This document shows positions 16,414 to 25,131 of a stretch of DNA of 57,395 nt, in pieces. The notes under the pieces were generated by a model. It saw only the letters and a list, made by a program, of their open reading frames with translations, was not told where the DNA came from and made no database searches. Each line of letters begins with the position of its first letter. Within the stretch, counting starts at the first letter, position 1. Source of the DNA: Bacteroidota bacterium (GTDB taxonomy: Bacteria; Bacteroidota; Bacteroidia; Bacteroidales; Prolixibacteraceae); assembly GCA_023251435.1 (NCBI GenBank), contig JAHEYU010000003.1, positions 196,675-254,069 on the forward strand. Direction: 5' to 3'. The translations under genes were made by a program, and so were the position numbers.

Positions 16414-17757
16414 CTAATTAAAAAATATTTGATGAATTTCTTTAATGGCTTTTTGTGTGTCTTTCTGATCGACAATTAAATAGCTTACAAGATCGGAAGC
16501 TCCTGAACCACTTAGTAATACATTTATTTTGTGTTGTGCCACAGCGGTGAATAATTTAGCAGAAACGCCATGGTGCTGCTGCATTCCGTGACCAACCACT
16601 GCAATAAGTGAAACCTGATCTTCAATGATTATTTCACTTACTGAACTTAGCAGAAGTTCTTTGCAAATTTTTCGGGCTCTGGCAATTTCATTCTTGTTCA
16701 GGATAATGTTAATGCTTACTTGTGAAGTAATTACAGAGCGAATATTTATTCCGGAGTTATGAAATGCCGTTGTTACTTTTGCCAGAATTCCAGGTTTAAA
16801 ACCAACGCCAGGGCCATTCAGTTTTAAAACCGCAATTTCGTCGGTATGCACCACACTTTTTACCACATTGGGCGTAACGAACGATTCAGAATTAATGACC
16901 GTGGTCAATTCTTTGCCTTTGTTTACCAGTCTGAAAACCTGAATGGGAATGTGTTTGCTGATCAATGGCTCAACGATGCGGGGATGAATCGAAAGTTCGC
17001 TGAAATAAGACAATTCAGAGGCTTCGGAATAGGTAAGTCGTGGAATTAGTTTTGCATTTGTAACTGTTTCTGAATCACAGGTCTTAAATTCTTTGTCGAG
17101 TTCCCAAAGCTGAAGCGAATCAGCCTCTGTCAGTCTGGTAATTCCGGCTGCGGTATAATCAGCCGAACGTTTGCCCAACCTTGCAATTTTGCCACTTAGT
17201 GTAATTCCGTATGATCCGGGAATTAAAACTATTCCTTTTGATAATGAGTTCTTAATGTTGAGAGACTCTTTGTATAAAAAGGTTGCATTCCCAAATTCTT
17301 CGGTAACGATAAGTCCCAAATTTTCAGGATAAATAATGCGTGCATCGAGTTGGTTTTTCGATAAAAACAATAGCAGAACTGCCGTGGTAATCCTCTCCGA
17401 AAAACTAATGACCTGATCTTTAAGCGATAGGGAGAAATCACCTGTAAATTCAATTCCCTTAAGCAAATTTTGCAGGGAATTCAGTTCATTTTTCAGAAGT
17501 TCACTTAATTCGGTTTCATTAAATACACAAATTTTCTGCACAACAGAATCGCTGATCTGCTGCATGATATGAGACGTGGTATCGGCATTGCTTACCAACA
17601 GTTCAATGCCTTGTTCTATACTTTGTTGTATTTCTGGTATAGCGGAAACGATCACAGTTGTGTTTTTGCCCGATGCGCCCAATTGATTGGCAAATGCTTC
17701 AAGTACTGGGAATTTTGACAAGCTGTTTCCGCCAAATCGTACGACACAATTTGACAT
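16414..17757 (-). CDS. Divergent aspartokinase-like protein with tandem ACT domains
   Basis: A 447-aa protein with an amino-acid-kinase domain (about 1-290) and two ACT-type regulatory domains (about 305-447). The family start motif KFGGTSV is RFGGNSL here: the catalytic lysine is Arg and Thr is Asn. The usual GRGGSDY motif reads LGKRSADYTAA, and WTDVDG reads WELDKEF. Phosphorylation of aspartate, the first step toward homoserine, is the expected role at the head of a methionine operon, but these changes make activity uncertain. It may be a methionine-responsive regulatory paralogue. It is the first structural gene after the Met leader. Confidence 0.8.
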   Translation of the reverse strand: MSNCVVRFGGNSLSKFPVLEAFANQLGASGKNTTVIVSAIPEIQQSIEQGIELLVSNADTTSHIMQQISDSVVQKICVFNETELSELLKNELNSLQNLLKGIEFTGDFSLSLKDQVISFSERITTAVLLLFLSKNQLDARIIYPENLGLIVTEEFGNATFLYKESLNIKNSLSKGIVLIPGSYGITLSGKIARLGKRSADYTAAGITRLTEADSLQLWELDKEFKTCDSETVTNAKLIPRLTYSEASELSYFSELSIHPRIVEPLISKHIPIQVFRLVNKGKELTTVINSESFVTPNVVKSVVHTDEIAVLKLNGPGVGFKPGILAKVTTAFHNSGINIRSVITSQVSINIILNKNEIARARKICKELLLSSVSEIIIEDQVSLIAVVGHGMQQHHGVSAKLFTAVAQHKINVLLSGSGASDLVSYLIVDQKDTQKAIKEIHQIFFN

Positions 17758-17800
17758 GTTCAGAATTTAAAAATGAAAAAAGGATGAATTTTTTGGTTGG

Positions 17801-17845
17801 ATAAAAGCCTTCAAACAATATGCATAATCACACCGCCTGAAGGCT
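17801..17845 (-). terminator. Attenuator terminator of the methionine operon
   Basis: On the minus strand the arms AGCCTTCA (17838-17845) and TGAAGGCT (17806-17813) form an 8-bp stem followed by TTTTAT. The stem begins at the stop codon of the Met-rich leader peptide. A competing pairing of GCCT inside the leader (GATGCCTATG) with AGGC in TTCAGGCGG could act as antiterminator. Confidence 0.6.
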
Positions 17846-17939
17846 AGCGCATTATCATAGGCATCGAAGACATCATAGAATCATTGCAACCCATGAACTG
17901 GGAAATGCCGGAAACGCTATTTTTTGCTGAATGATTCAT
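17844..17939 (-). CDS. Met-rich leader peptide (attenuation) of the methionine operon
   Basis: A 31-codon ORF beginning MNHSAKNSVSG with Met at positions 1, 16, 22, 23, 26, 28 and 30. Six of the last 16 codons are ATG. It follows a strong promoter by about 20 nt, has AAGG upstream of the ATG as a possible ribosome-binding site, and its stop codon lies in the 5' arm of a terminator hairpin. This is the layout of ribosome-mediated attenuation. When charged Met-tRNA is scarce the ribosome would stall at the ATG run, disrupt the terminator and let transcription enter the aspartokinase-metY-metA genes. Confidence 0.78.
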   Translation of the reverse strand: MNHSAKNSVSGISQFMGCNDSMMSSMPMIMR

Positions 17940-17965
17940 TTTTGATAACCTTGTTTTGATGAGTG

Positions 17966-17996
17966 CAAACATAGACTCTTTTTGCAAATAGACAAA
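17966..17996 (-). promoter_or_regulatory. Promoter of the methionine operon
   Basis: On the minus strand TTTG (17993-17996), 19 nt and TATGTTTG (17966-17973) form a full match to the Bacteroidota -33/-7 consensus. Transcription should start near 17959, about 20 nt before the leader peptide. Confidence 0.75.
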
Positions 17997-18048
17997 ACTT
18001 ATTGGAAAATGTTCCGGAAAATTGTCGTTAAATAATTGTTAACCGCAT

Positions 18049-18699
18049 TTATGCTTTGAAAAGTCGCTCGAAATTTTCAAGAATTATTCCTGATAGGGTC
18101 TCGTTGTCAATTTTTAAAACCGTCGATGCGAGCGAGTAAATTTCACTTATGGAAGTTTCCCTATCGTCCGTTTCCAGAAAAAGCCGGTCTGCAGGAAGCA
18201 ATGTCAAAATATGATTTTTTAGACGGTTGGAAAGAAGAGTTTCTCCAACCGAAAAGTAAAAATTGTGCCTGATCAGCTGCATTGCTGTTTGTCGATTACC
18301 CTGAAATCCATGTATAATCCAGGGAACCGAAGATTTCGATTCTTTTTTAAGTTTTATAAGGTCAGCATACGCACGTACACAATGAATAATCAAAGGCTTA
18401 GAGTACTTTTCGGCAATGTCGGTTTGTATTTTGAAATGATGCTCCTGTACTGCGAATGCCGTATTTATAATTCGATCGAGACCACATTCGCCAACTGCAA
18501 GCATGTTTTTTTTACTCATCGCAAACTCGATCGAATTTAAACACTCTTCTGTATTTACACTATCAATATGCCACGGATGTAATCCCGCTGAATAGAAAAA
18601 ATTGTCTTCAGGAACAGGCAGATCCTGCGCAAAAGTATTCAGGATTTGAATAGATGAATCGCTTTTAAACCGATGTGTATGTAAGTCTATTTCGTTCAT
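18049..18699 (-). CDS. tatD: TatD-family metal-dependent hydrolase / DNase
   Basis: A 216-aa TIM-barrel hydrolase of the TatD family with metal-ligand motifs IDLHTHRF (His7, His9), GECGLD, LIIHCVRAYADL, IIHGFQG and LFLETDD. It is somewhat shorter than the classical 255-aa TatD, as is common for Bacteroidota members. TatD proteins act on DNA 3' ends and in quality control. It is monocistronic, upstream of the methionine operon on the same strand, with the met promoter in the 109-bp gap after its stop. Confidence 0.88.
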   Translation of the reverse strand: MNEIDLHTHRFKSDSSIQILNTFAQDLPVPEDNFFYSAGLHPWHIDSVNTEECLNSIEFAMSKKNMLAVGECGLDRIINTAFAVQEHHFKIQTDIAEKYSKPLIIHCVRAYADLIKLKKESKSSVPWIIHGFQGNRQTAMQLIRHNFYFSVGETLLSNRLKNHILTLLPADRLFLETDDRETSISEIYSLASTVLKIDNETLSGIILENFERLFKA

Positions 18700-18777
18700 A
18701 AGTCAGCATTCAATGGTCAAATTTACACCGTTTTGACAGAATTTTATGCAATTGGACAACCATAAAGTTATTTATCT

Positions 18778-18785
18778 TATTTTTG
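18778..18785 (+). promoter_or_regulatory. Candidate -7 element upstream of the serine protease gene
   Basis: TATTTTTG matches TAnnTTTG 20 bp before the ATG at 18806. A TTG at 18752-18754 is a little too far upstream (23 nt), so the -33 element is uncertain. Confidence 0.35.
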
Positions 18786-18805
18786 AATTTCATAGAAATT
18801 AGAGA

Positions 18806-21001
18806 ATGCATTTTTTAAAACCGATATCCACCATAGTTATTGCCCTTTTGTTTCTTCTGCCTGCGATGGTAAAAGGACAGATTTCGATTGGCGGAACGCC
18901 AGTAAAGATTGAAAAACTTAAGTCAGCTGCTCCAACAGATCTGATTGTTTTACCATCTGTTGACAACTTTATGCTTCGTCGTGCAAATGATATTGCCCCG
19001 GATCAACCAACGCTTAAACCGCTTCGTTTTGCTCATCCGTTTGATGTTAAACTAAACCTGAAAAACGCTGGGAAATGGTATTCTGATGATGATTTGAAAG
19101 TTTGGCAACTTCGGATCAGATCGGTTGGTGCTTATTCGCTTAACGTGATTTTCAATCAATTCAATTTGCCTGAAAATGCCCGGCTTTTTCTGATTGGTGT
19201 AAACAGCGGTGAAATTTTGGGAGCATATAGTTCAGCGAACAATACAGAAAGTCGCGTATTGGCTGTAGAACCTGTGGCCGGAGACGAATTGCTTATCCAA
19301 TACGAAGAGCCGGTTGGGGTTGAATTTCCCGGAGAGTTTGAAATTTCAAGAGTTTCGCATGATTTTGTTGGGATTAAATCTTATGATCCTCGTCGTCCAA
19401 TGAGCATATTATCAGGATCTTGCAATGTAAATGTTAATTGCGATCTGGCCAATGGAACTGAAAATCTCAGAGATGCTGTCTGTCGGATCATGATTGAAGG
19501 AACTGAACTTTGTACCGGAACACTTATTAATAATACTTCATTCGACAGAACACCCTATTTATTAACTGCTTACCATTGTATTGGTACCGTCAAAAAAGCA
19601 ACATCGGCAGTATTTCTTTTTAACTTCGAATCGCCGTCCTGCGCATTTATTCCGGGCGATGTAAGTCGTTCTTTATCCGGAAGTACGATAAAAGCCTCGT
19701 TTGATAGCCTTGATTTTGCATTGCTTCAACTCAATAATGCAGTACCGTATAGTTACAGACCTCATTTTGCCGGCTGGAACAGGAGAAATGTTGCCCCGTC
19801 ATCTTCAATGAGTATCCATCATCCTCAGGGCGATGTTAAAAAGATTTCGATTGATAAGGATGCCGCATTAACAGGCAAGTTCAGCAGCAGTTATCTGGCA
19901 AAGGGATTCTGGAATATTATTAGATGGGACAACGGTACGACAGAAAATGGTTCTTCAGGAGGACCTTTGTTTGACCAAAATAAACTCTTGATTGGCACCG
20001 AAACCGGTGGTGCTGCCACTTGTCAGTTGCCCACCAATGATTATTTTTCCAAATTTGCATTGGCCTGGAATTATAGAAGCGAAACTTCCAGGCAACTTAA
20101 ACCATGGCTTGATCCGATTAACTCGAATGTGGAAAGTCTTAGTAGTTTATCGCCCGATCCCGGGAAAAACCTTTGTAAACCCGTTACCAACTTTAAAGAT
20201 AACGATGCTTATGCTGCTATCCAGATAACTAACGGAATAACAAAAAAAGGATATTACAGCGGATCGAACCTTGCCGGTTTTACAGATTTTGCCGAGAAAT
20301 ATACTTTCGCAAAGAATTGTGAAATTCAGGGAGTTACAATTGGTATTGCCAAAGTAAAAACAAATCCTTTGTTTGATAAGGCTTACATAAATATTCAGGT
20401 TTTTGAGGGTACTGATCAACCGACAACTTTATTGTATTCCGAAAAATATGACATTAAAAAATTCTGGATCGACGGAATGAATTATCTGCCTTTTCAAACT
20501 ACGGTAAAAACTACGGGTAACTTCTTTATTTCCTATAATATACAGGAGTTGCACCAAGGCGACTCGATTGCGGTTTACATGGCCAACCGGAAATCTGATT
20601 TCACTAACAGTTTTTACCTGAAAAGTCAGACGGGTTGGCAGAACTATAATTCTCAAAACCTGAATGGCAATGGTTCAGCATTGCTGATTGAACTGATTGC
20701 GTGCAATGTCGATTCGCCATCGGGATTAACAGATATTGATGATGAATTGGTTGATGCCCGTTTTTTCCCAAATCCCATGCAGGGAAATTCGATTTTGACA
20801 GTAAAAACCAGGGATACCATCGAGTGTGTTGAAAATACTGTGATTTATGATTTACTTGGCAAAGAGCAAAATGTACCTTGTATTCAAAAGGGCCCTAATG
20901 AACTGATGCTGAATTTTTCAGGTAAAAGACCGGGAATTTATTTTGTTCATATTGAAGCCGGTGATAGAAAAATAGTGGGAAAAATTGCATTTATCCCTTA
21001 A
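18806..21001 (+). CDS. Secreted trypsin-like serine protease with T9SS C-terminal sorting domain
   Basis: A 731-aa exported protease. It has a signal peptide (residues 1-24), an N-terminal propeptide-like region (25-200) and a chymotrypsin-fold domain (about 205-450) with triad His257 (LLTAYHC), Asp303 (SLDFALL) and Ser384 (NGSSGGPLF), resembling lysyl endopeptidases. A middle beta domain (about 470-640) follows, then a type A T9SS sorting domain (about 645-731, ARFFPNPMQGNS to GIYFVHIEAGDRKIVGK). It should be exported by the type IX system and attached or released at the surface. A transporter operon begins only 21 bp downstream on the same strand, so co-transcription is likely. Confidence 0.9.
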   Translation: MHFLKPISTIVIALLFLLPAMVKGQISIGGTPVKIEKLKSAAPTDLIVLPSVDNFMLRRANDIAPDQPTLKPLRFAHPFDVKLNLKNAGKWYSDDDLKVWQLRIRSVGAYSLNVIFNQFNLPENARLFLIGVNSGEILGAYSSANNTESRVLAVEPVAGDELLIQYEEPVGVEFPGEFEISRVSHDFVGIKSYDPRRPMSILSGSCNVNVNCDLANGTENLRDAVCRIMIEGTELCTGTLINNTSFDRTPYLLTAYHCIGTVKKATSAVFLFNFESPSCAFIPGDVSRSLSGSTIKASFDSLDFALLQLNNAVPYSYRPHFAGWNRRNVAPSSSMSIHHPQGDVKKISIDKDAALTGKFSSSYLAKGFWNIIRWDNGTTENGSSGGPLFDQNKLLIGTETGGAATCQLPTNDYFSKFALAWNYRSETSRQLKPWLDPINSNVESLSSLSPDPGKNLCKPVTNFKDNDAYAAIQITNGITKKGYYSGSNLAGFTDFAEKYTFAKNCEIQGVTIGIAKVKTNPLFDKAYINIQVFEGTDQPTTLLYSEKYDIKKFWIDGMNYLPFQTTVKTTGNFFISYNIQELHQGDSIAVYMANRKSDFTNSFYLKSQTGWQNYNSQNLNGNGSALLIELIACNVDSPSGLTDIDDELVDARFFPNPMQGNSILTVKTRDTIECVENTVIYDLLGKEQNVPCIQKGPNELMLNFSGKRPGIYFVHIEAGDRKIVGKIAFIP

Positions 21002-21022
21002 TTTTGCACTTTTCAGTTTAAA

Positions 21023-22150
21023 ATGAAAATCAATAAATTTTTACTTTGTTCGCTAATTTTGGGCTTGTTATCATGTGGAAATCAACCTCATAAACAAAAC
21101 AAGTCCGATTCCAATAAATATGCCCACGGATTTCACATTGTCAAAATGGGGGAGATTACCCGTCTGGATGTTTTTAACCCATGGGAGAATGCCCGTAATT
21201 TCATCTATTCATACTATCTGATTCCCAAAAGTATTGCCATTCCTGATTCATTGGCCGACCGTGCAATTATCCGAACTCCTGTTGAAAAGGTGGTGGTACT
21301 TTCAACGACCCACATTGGATTTATTGCAAAACTAGGTTTAGAGTCCACGATAATAGGGGTTTCGGGCAAAGACTTCGTTTCAAATCCAATTGTGAGAAAA
21401 GGCATTGAAGAAGGTTTGGTGCATGATATTGGCTACGATCAAAACCTGAATTACGAACTTTTGCTTCAATTAAAACCTGATTTGGTAATGGCTTATGGGG
21501 TTGGTTCGGATGTGGCCGCCCATCTTTCGAAGATGAAAGAATTGAATATTCCAGTTGTGATCAATGCCGAATACCTTGAAGAAACTCCCCTCGGCAGAGC
21601 TGAATGGCTGCTTTTCGTTGCTTCATTTTATAATCAAGATAATCATGCTCAACAGATATTTAATGAGATTGTTATGGATTACGATAGTATGAAAACATTG
21701 GTTTCTACAAGCAATCACAAACCTCTTATTCTTTCGGGATTGCCATACAAGGATAGTTGGTGGGTTCCGGGAGGAAAATCGTACATGGCCAATATGATTG
21801 CGGATGCCGGAGGTGATTATATCTGGAAAGACAATCCTTCGCGAGAGAGTTTTGTTGTTTCGCTCGAAAACGCCATCGTGAAAGCCACACAGGCCGATCT
21901 TTGGATTAATACCGGACAAACAAACAGTATTCAGGATATTCTTGAAAGCGATGAAAGGTTTAAAATAATTCCGGCTCTTCAGAAAAAAATGGTTTTCAAT
22001 GACAACAAACAGATGAACCCGACCGGCGGCAACGAAGTCTGGGAAACCGGAGCAGCCAATCCGCAGGAATTATTGCGCGACCTGATTCATATTTTTCATC
22101 CTGAAATCAAGACAGACAGTGCTTTTCACTATTATAAAAAACTAAACTAA
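21023..22150 (+). CDS. ABC importer substrate-binding lipoprotein (BtuF/FecB type)
   Basis: A 375-aa lipoprotein with lipobox LLSC at residues 15-18 and a class III periplasmic-binding fold: VVVLSTTHIGFIAKLGLESTIIGVSG, LLLQLKPDLVMAYG, then a long helix and NPTGGNEVWETGAANPQELL. Such proteins deliver cobalamin or ferric siderophores to FecCD/BtuC permeases. The substrate cannot be read from sequence; a cobalamin-linked gene lies 3 kb away (27040-28920), but no riboswitch precedes this operon. The stop codon overlaps the start of the permease (TAATG). Confidence 0.88.
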   Translation: MKINKFLLCSLILGLLSCGNQPHKQNKSDSNKYAHGFHIVKMGEITRLDVFNPWENARNFIYSYYLIPKSIAIPDSLADRAIIRTPVEKVVVLSTTHIGFIAKLGLESTIIGVSGKDFVSNPIVRKGIEEGLVHDIGYDQNLNYELLLQLKPDLVMAYGVGSDVAAHLSKMKELNIPVVINAEYLEETPLGRAEWLLFVASFYNQDNHAQQIFNEIVMDYDSMKTLVSTSNHKPLILSGLPYKDSWWVPGGKSYMANMIADAGGDYIWKDNPSRESFVVSLENAIVKATQADLWINTGQTNSIQDILESDERFKIIPALQKKMVFNDNKQMNPTGGNEVWETGAANPQELLRDLIHIFHPEIKTDSAFHYYKKLN

Positions 22151-23193
22151 TGCAGAAAGACCGTTTGATATCGAGGGATTTTTTGCTGTTTGGGCTGCTT
22201 GGACTGCTTGCAATTCTGCTGTTTATTCTCGACATATTTTTCGGCTCGTTGCTGATTCCATTTAAAACCATTTTGCAGGTTCTAGCCGGAATTGGAGATG
22301 TCAATCCTGAAATTAAAAGCATTGTTCTTGACTTCCGGTTACCTAAAGCAATTACTGCGGTAATGGCTGGCATGGCTTTGTCAATTAGCGGATTACAAAT
22401 GCAAACGATATTCAGAAACCCACTTGCCGGTCCTTTTGTTTTGGGAATCAGCGCCGGTGCCAGTCTGGGAGTTGCCATTTTGGTTCTGGGGTTTTCATCG
22501 GTATTTACACTGGGACTTTTTACCATCAGCGGCTCGTGGGCTTTGGTAATTGTAGCCTGGCTGGGTTCAGCACTTGTATTGTTTCTGATTCTGGCCGTTT
22601 CAATTCGCATCAAAGATATTCTAACCATACTGATTCTCGGAATGTTATTCGGAAGTGCTTCGGGTGCTTTGGTAAATATTCTTCAGTATTTCAGTAACGA
22701 ATCAATGCTTAAATCGTTCGTTATCTGGACGATGGGTAGTCTGGGAAGTGTCACAAAGTCGCAACTGAACGTGCTGATTCCTTCAGTAATGATTGGTTTA
22801 GTTTTAAGCTTTTTTAGTGTGAAGTCGCTCGATGTAATGTTACTGGGCGAACAATACGCAAAAAGTATGGGATTGAGGGTTCGAAATGCCCGTTTTCTTG
22901 TATTTACCAGCACCAGTATTCTTGCTGGCAGCATTACCGCTTTTTGCGGCCCCATTGGATTTATTGGTATTGCAGTGCCGCACATTGGCCGTTTGCTGTT
23001 CAAGACAGCCCGGCATAAAATCCTAATTCCTTCAAGTTTGCTTATCGGCTCAATTGTGATGCTTTTAAGCGACATCGTTTCACAAATGCCCGGCTACGAA
23101 AGTACTTTGCCCATCAACTCGGTAACTGCGCTGGTAGGTATTCCGGTGATTATCTGGATTATTTTAAAGAACAGAAAATTCTCTTCGGTCTGA
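22150..23193 (+). CDS. FecCD/BtuC-family ABC permease
   Basis: A 347-aa polytopic membrane protein with about ten helices and the FecCD signatures RLPKAITAVMAGMALSISGL, QTIFRNPLAGPFVLGISAGA and GPIGFIGIAVPHIGRLL. It forms the inner-membrane channel for vitamin B12 or siderophore uptake together with the neighbouring binding protein and ATPase. The ATG overlaps the previous stop by 1 nt and its own stop overlaps the ATPase start (TGATG), so all three are translationally coupled. Confidence 0.93.
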   Translation: MQKDRLISRDFLLFGLLGLLAILLFILDIFFGSLLIPFKTILQVLAGIGDVNPEIKSIVLDFRLPKAITAVMAGMALSISGLQMQTIFRNPLAGPFVLGISAGASLGVAILVLGFSSVFTLGLFTISGSWALVIVAWLGSALVLFLILAVSIRIKDILTILILGMLFGSASGALVNILQYFSNESMLKSFVIWTMGSLGSVTKSQLNVLIPSVMIGLVLSFFSVKSLDVMLLGEQYAKSMGLRVRNARFLVFTSTSILAGSITAFCGPIGFIGIAVPHIGRLLFKTARHKILIPSSLLIGSIVMLLSDIVSQMPGYESTLPINSVTALVGIPVIIWIILKNRKFSSV

Positions 23194-24218
23194 TGAGCAA
23201 CGAACAGGTAAATATTACGGTACGAAACCTTTCTGTGGGATACAAGAAAGGGAAGAACTTTGTTGCCATCAAAGAAGGTATCAATGTAAATGCTCATTCC
23301 GGCGAATTGATTGCATTAATTGGCAGTAACGGAATTGGCAAAAGTACTTTGCTTCGCACACTCACTGGTTTTCAGAAAGCATTGGGAGGCGAAATACTTT
23401 TTAACGACCGTAAACTTGGCAATTTCAGCATCAGGGAATTGGCACGGGTGTTGAGCTTTGTTTCTACGGAAGCTATTCGCGTGCAAAACCTGCGCGTTTG
23501 GGAACTTTTGGCTATGGGACGATATCCGTACACCAATATAATGGGAACGCTCACAGACGAAGATAACCGCATCATCCAACGAGCCATTCAGCAAGTCGGA
23601 CTGGCAGGTTACGAAGACCGGATGATCGACCAGATCAGCGATGGTGAACGGCAACGTGCAATGATTGCCCGGACACTTGTTCAGGATACACCGCTCATAA
23701 TTCTGGACGAACCAACCGCTTTTCTGGACATCAGGAACAAATACGAAATTATTCACCTTTTGCACGACTTTGTGAAGACGGAAAACAAGACTGTACTTTT
23801 TTCAACGCACGATCTGAATATTTCAACTTCGGAAGTGGATAAAATATGGCTGATGCTTGACGATAAGGTTGTTGAAGGTGCTCCTGAAGATTTAATACTT
23901 GCAGGAAATTTTGATCAGATGTTTCATTCCGACAAGGTTTATTTTAATGGCGAATCGGGAGATTTTATGCTTCGGAAAAATGTGATCGGAACTTACACTT
24001 TGATAGGCTCTGAAGGCAAAATATTTAACTGGACCTGTCGTGCCTTGCAGCGAATAGGCTTGGTTTATGCTGAAACAGATCCTCTGGTAGTGATAAATAT
24101 CCCAAATATGGAGGAAAATCCAGTTTGGAAGGTCGAAATAAATTCAAAGGAAAAATTGGAAATTTATTCGCTTTATGAATTAACGGCAGAGTTGTATAAG
24201 CGTTTATCAGGCCTTTAA
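23193..24218 (+). CDS. ABC transporter ATPase (FecE/BtuD type) with C-terminal extension
   Basis: A 341-aa ATPase: Walker A GSNGIGKST, signature ISDGERQRAMIARTL, Walker B PLIILDEPTAFLD and H-loop FSTHDLN. It is about 85 residues longer than the canonical 255-aa FecE/BtuD because of a C-terminal domain (from about residue 255) of mixed alpha/beta character, a form often seen in Bacteroidota. It energises the importer encoded upstream and ends 2 bp from a convergent gene. Confidence 0.92.
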   Translation: MSNEQVNITVRNLSVGYKKGKNFVAIKEGINVNAHSGELIALIGSNGIGKSTLLRTLTGFQKALGGEILFNDRKLGNFSIRELARVLSFVSTEAIRVQNLRVWELLAMGRYPYTNIMGTLTDEDNRIIQRAIQQVGLAGYEDRMIDQISDGERQRAMIARTLVQDTPLIILDEPTAFLDIRNKYEIIHLLHDFVKTENKTVLFSTHDLNISTSEVDKIWLMLDDKVVEGAPEDLILAGNFDQMFHSDKVYFNGESGDFMLRKNVIGTYTLIGSEGKIFNWTCRALQRIGLVYAETDPLVVINIPNMEENPVWKVEINSKEKLEIYSLYELTAELYKRLSGL

Positions 24219-24220
24219 AT

Positions 24221-25018
24221 CTATTTGGGCACCACAAAATAACCGGCCATTTTAATGGCTTCCTTAGTGTTGACAAAATCTGCCTTTGAAGTTTGAATAA
24301 TATCAGCAACCGCTTTATAAGCTGGGCAATTTCGGAAACTTATTTTTTTGTTTTGTGCGTGCACTTTGGCAACCATGTCCTTAATTTTTTGAAAATCCTC
24401 AAAAGGAATGTTCCCGGTTCCTTTCCAACTGGTAATTTCGCTGAAATCAACTTCAATTATTGGCATTTTTCCTGAATCGGTATTTTTGTCAATATCGGCC
24501 AGACTGCCCGCCAAACCCAGAAAGCTGGGTTTTACGCTGTTAATTTTTTCAAGCTGAATATTGTCTTTTATCAGAATACGCAGTTTCCCGGGATGTTTTA
24601 CACCACCAAGTTCGAAAGTAAGCATTTCTGTAAACGGGCGCATTTCGGTAGCCAGTTCTTTATAAACCTGTACGGGTTGATTGGAGATGTTCAATATCAA
24701 AAATATATCTCCCTGATAACCAGGAATTATTTCGCCATTATTCTTCTTAAATTGGTTGAAAAGAGGATAGAGGTATGCATCCGTAAGCGTTGGAATTTTG
24801 TGGTTCGCACTATCTGGCATCAGCGAAGTCACGTAAAGTTTTCCGTAGATATACATTACATCGGCCTCGAAATTGATAATACCGTTACCAATCGATTCCC
24901 ATAATTCGTTTTTACTGGTGAAATTGAGGGACGAAATAATCGGCTTTGTATTCCTTTGGGGGAAGGCAGAAAGAATAAACAAAAATGCCAAAACTCCTGT
25001 AAATAGTGCCTTTTTCAT
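24221..25018 (-). CDS. Secreted PI-PLC-like phosphodiesterase-fold protein
   Basis: A 265-aa exported protein (signal peptide about 1-20). The region NGIINFEADVMYIYGKLYV, then a TLTDAYLYPLFNQF helix and later PIIEVDFSEI, resembles the PI-PLC-like/glycerophosphodiesterase TIM barrel of the Altered-inheritance-of-mitochondria-6 type. The usual His of the active site is not obvious: the family 'VxHD' after the GKLYV strand reads VTSLMPD. It may therefore be a non-catalytic or divergent member. It is monocistronic, convergent with the ABC operon. Confidence 0.6.
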   Translation of the reverse strand: MKKALFTGVLAFLFILSAFPQRNTKPIISSLNFTSKNELWESIGNGIINFEADVMYIYGKLYVTSLMPDSANHKIPTLTDAYLYPLFNQFKKNNGEIIPGYQGDIFLILNISNQPVQVYKELATEMRPFTEMLTFELGGVKHPGKLRILIKDNIQLEKINSVKPSFLGLAGSLADIDKNTDSGKMPIIEVDFSEITSWKGTGNIPFEDFQKIKDMVAKVHAQNKKISFRNCPAYKAVADIIQTSKADFVNTKEAIKMAGYFVVPK

Positions 25019-25131
25019 TATTCAGAAACTTAAAATCTGTCCAAAGTTAGCAAAATAACTATCCTCCAATTGGTATAGAGCGCTAAATTACTATACAATA
25101 GCTGTGTATAATCGATACAGGAAATTACGAA

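Noticed and set aside
17846-17965. SAM riboswitch in the met leader
   Set aside because: No SAM-I/II family core motifs; the sequence is instead explained by a Met-rich leader ORF and terminator.
18700-18805. Cobalamin riboswitch for the BtuFCD-like operon
   Set aside because: None of the riboswitch core elements seen at 28768-28920 occur here or in the 21-bp gap before the binding-protein gene.
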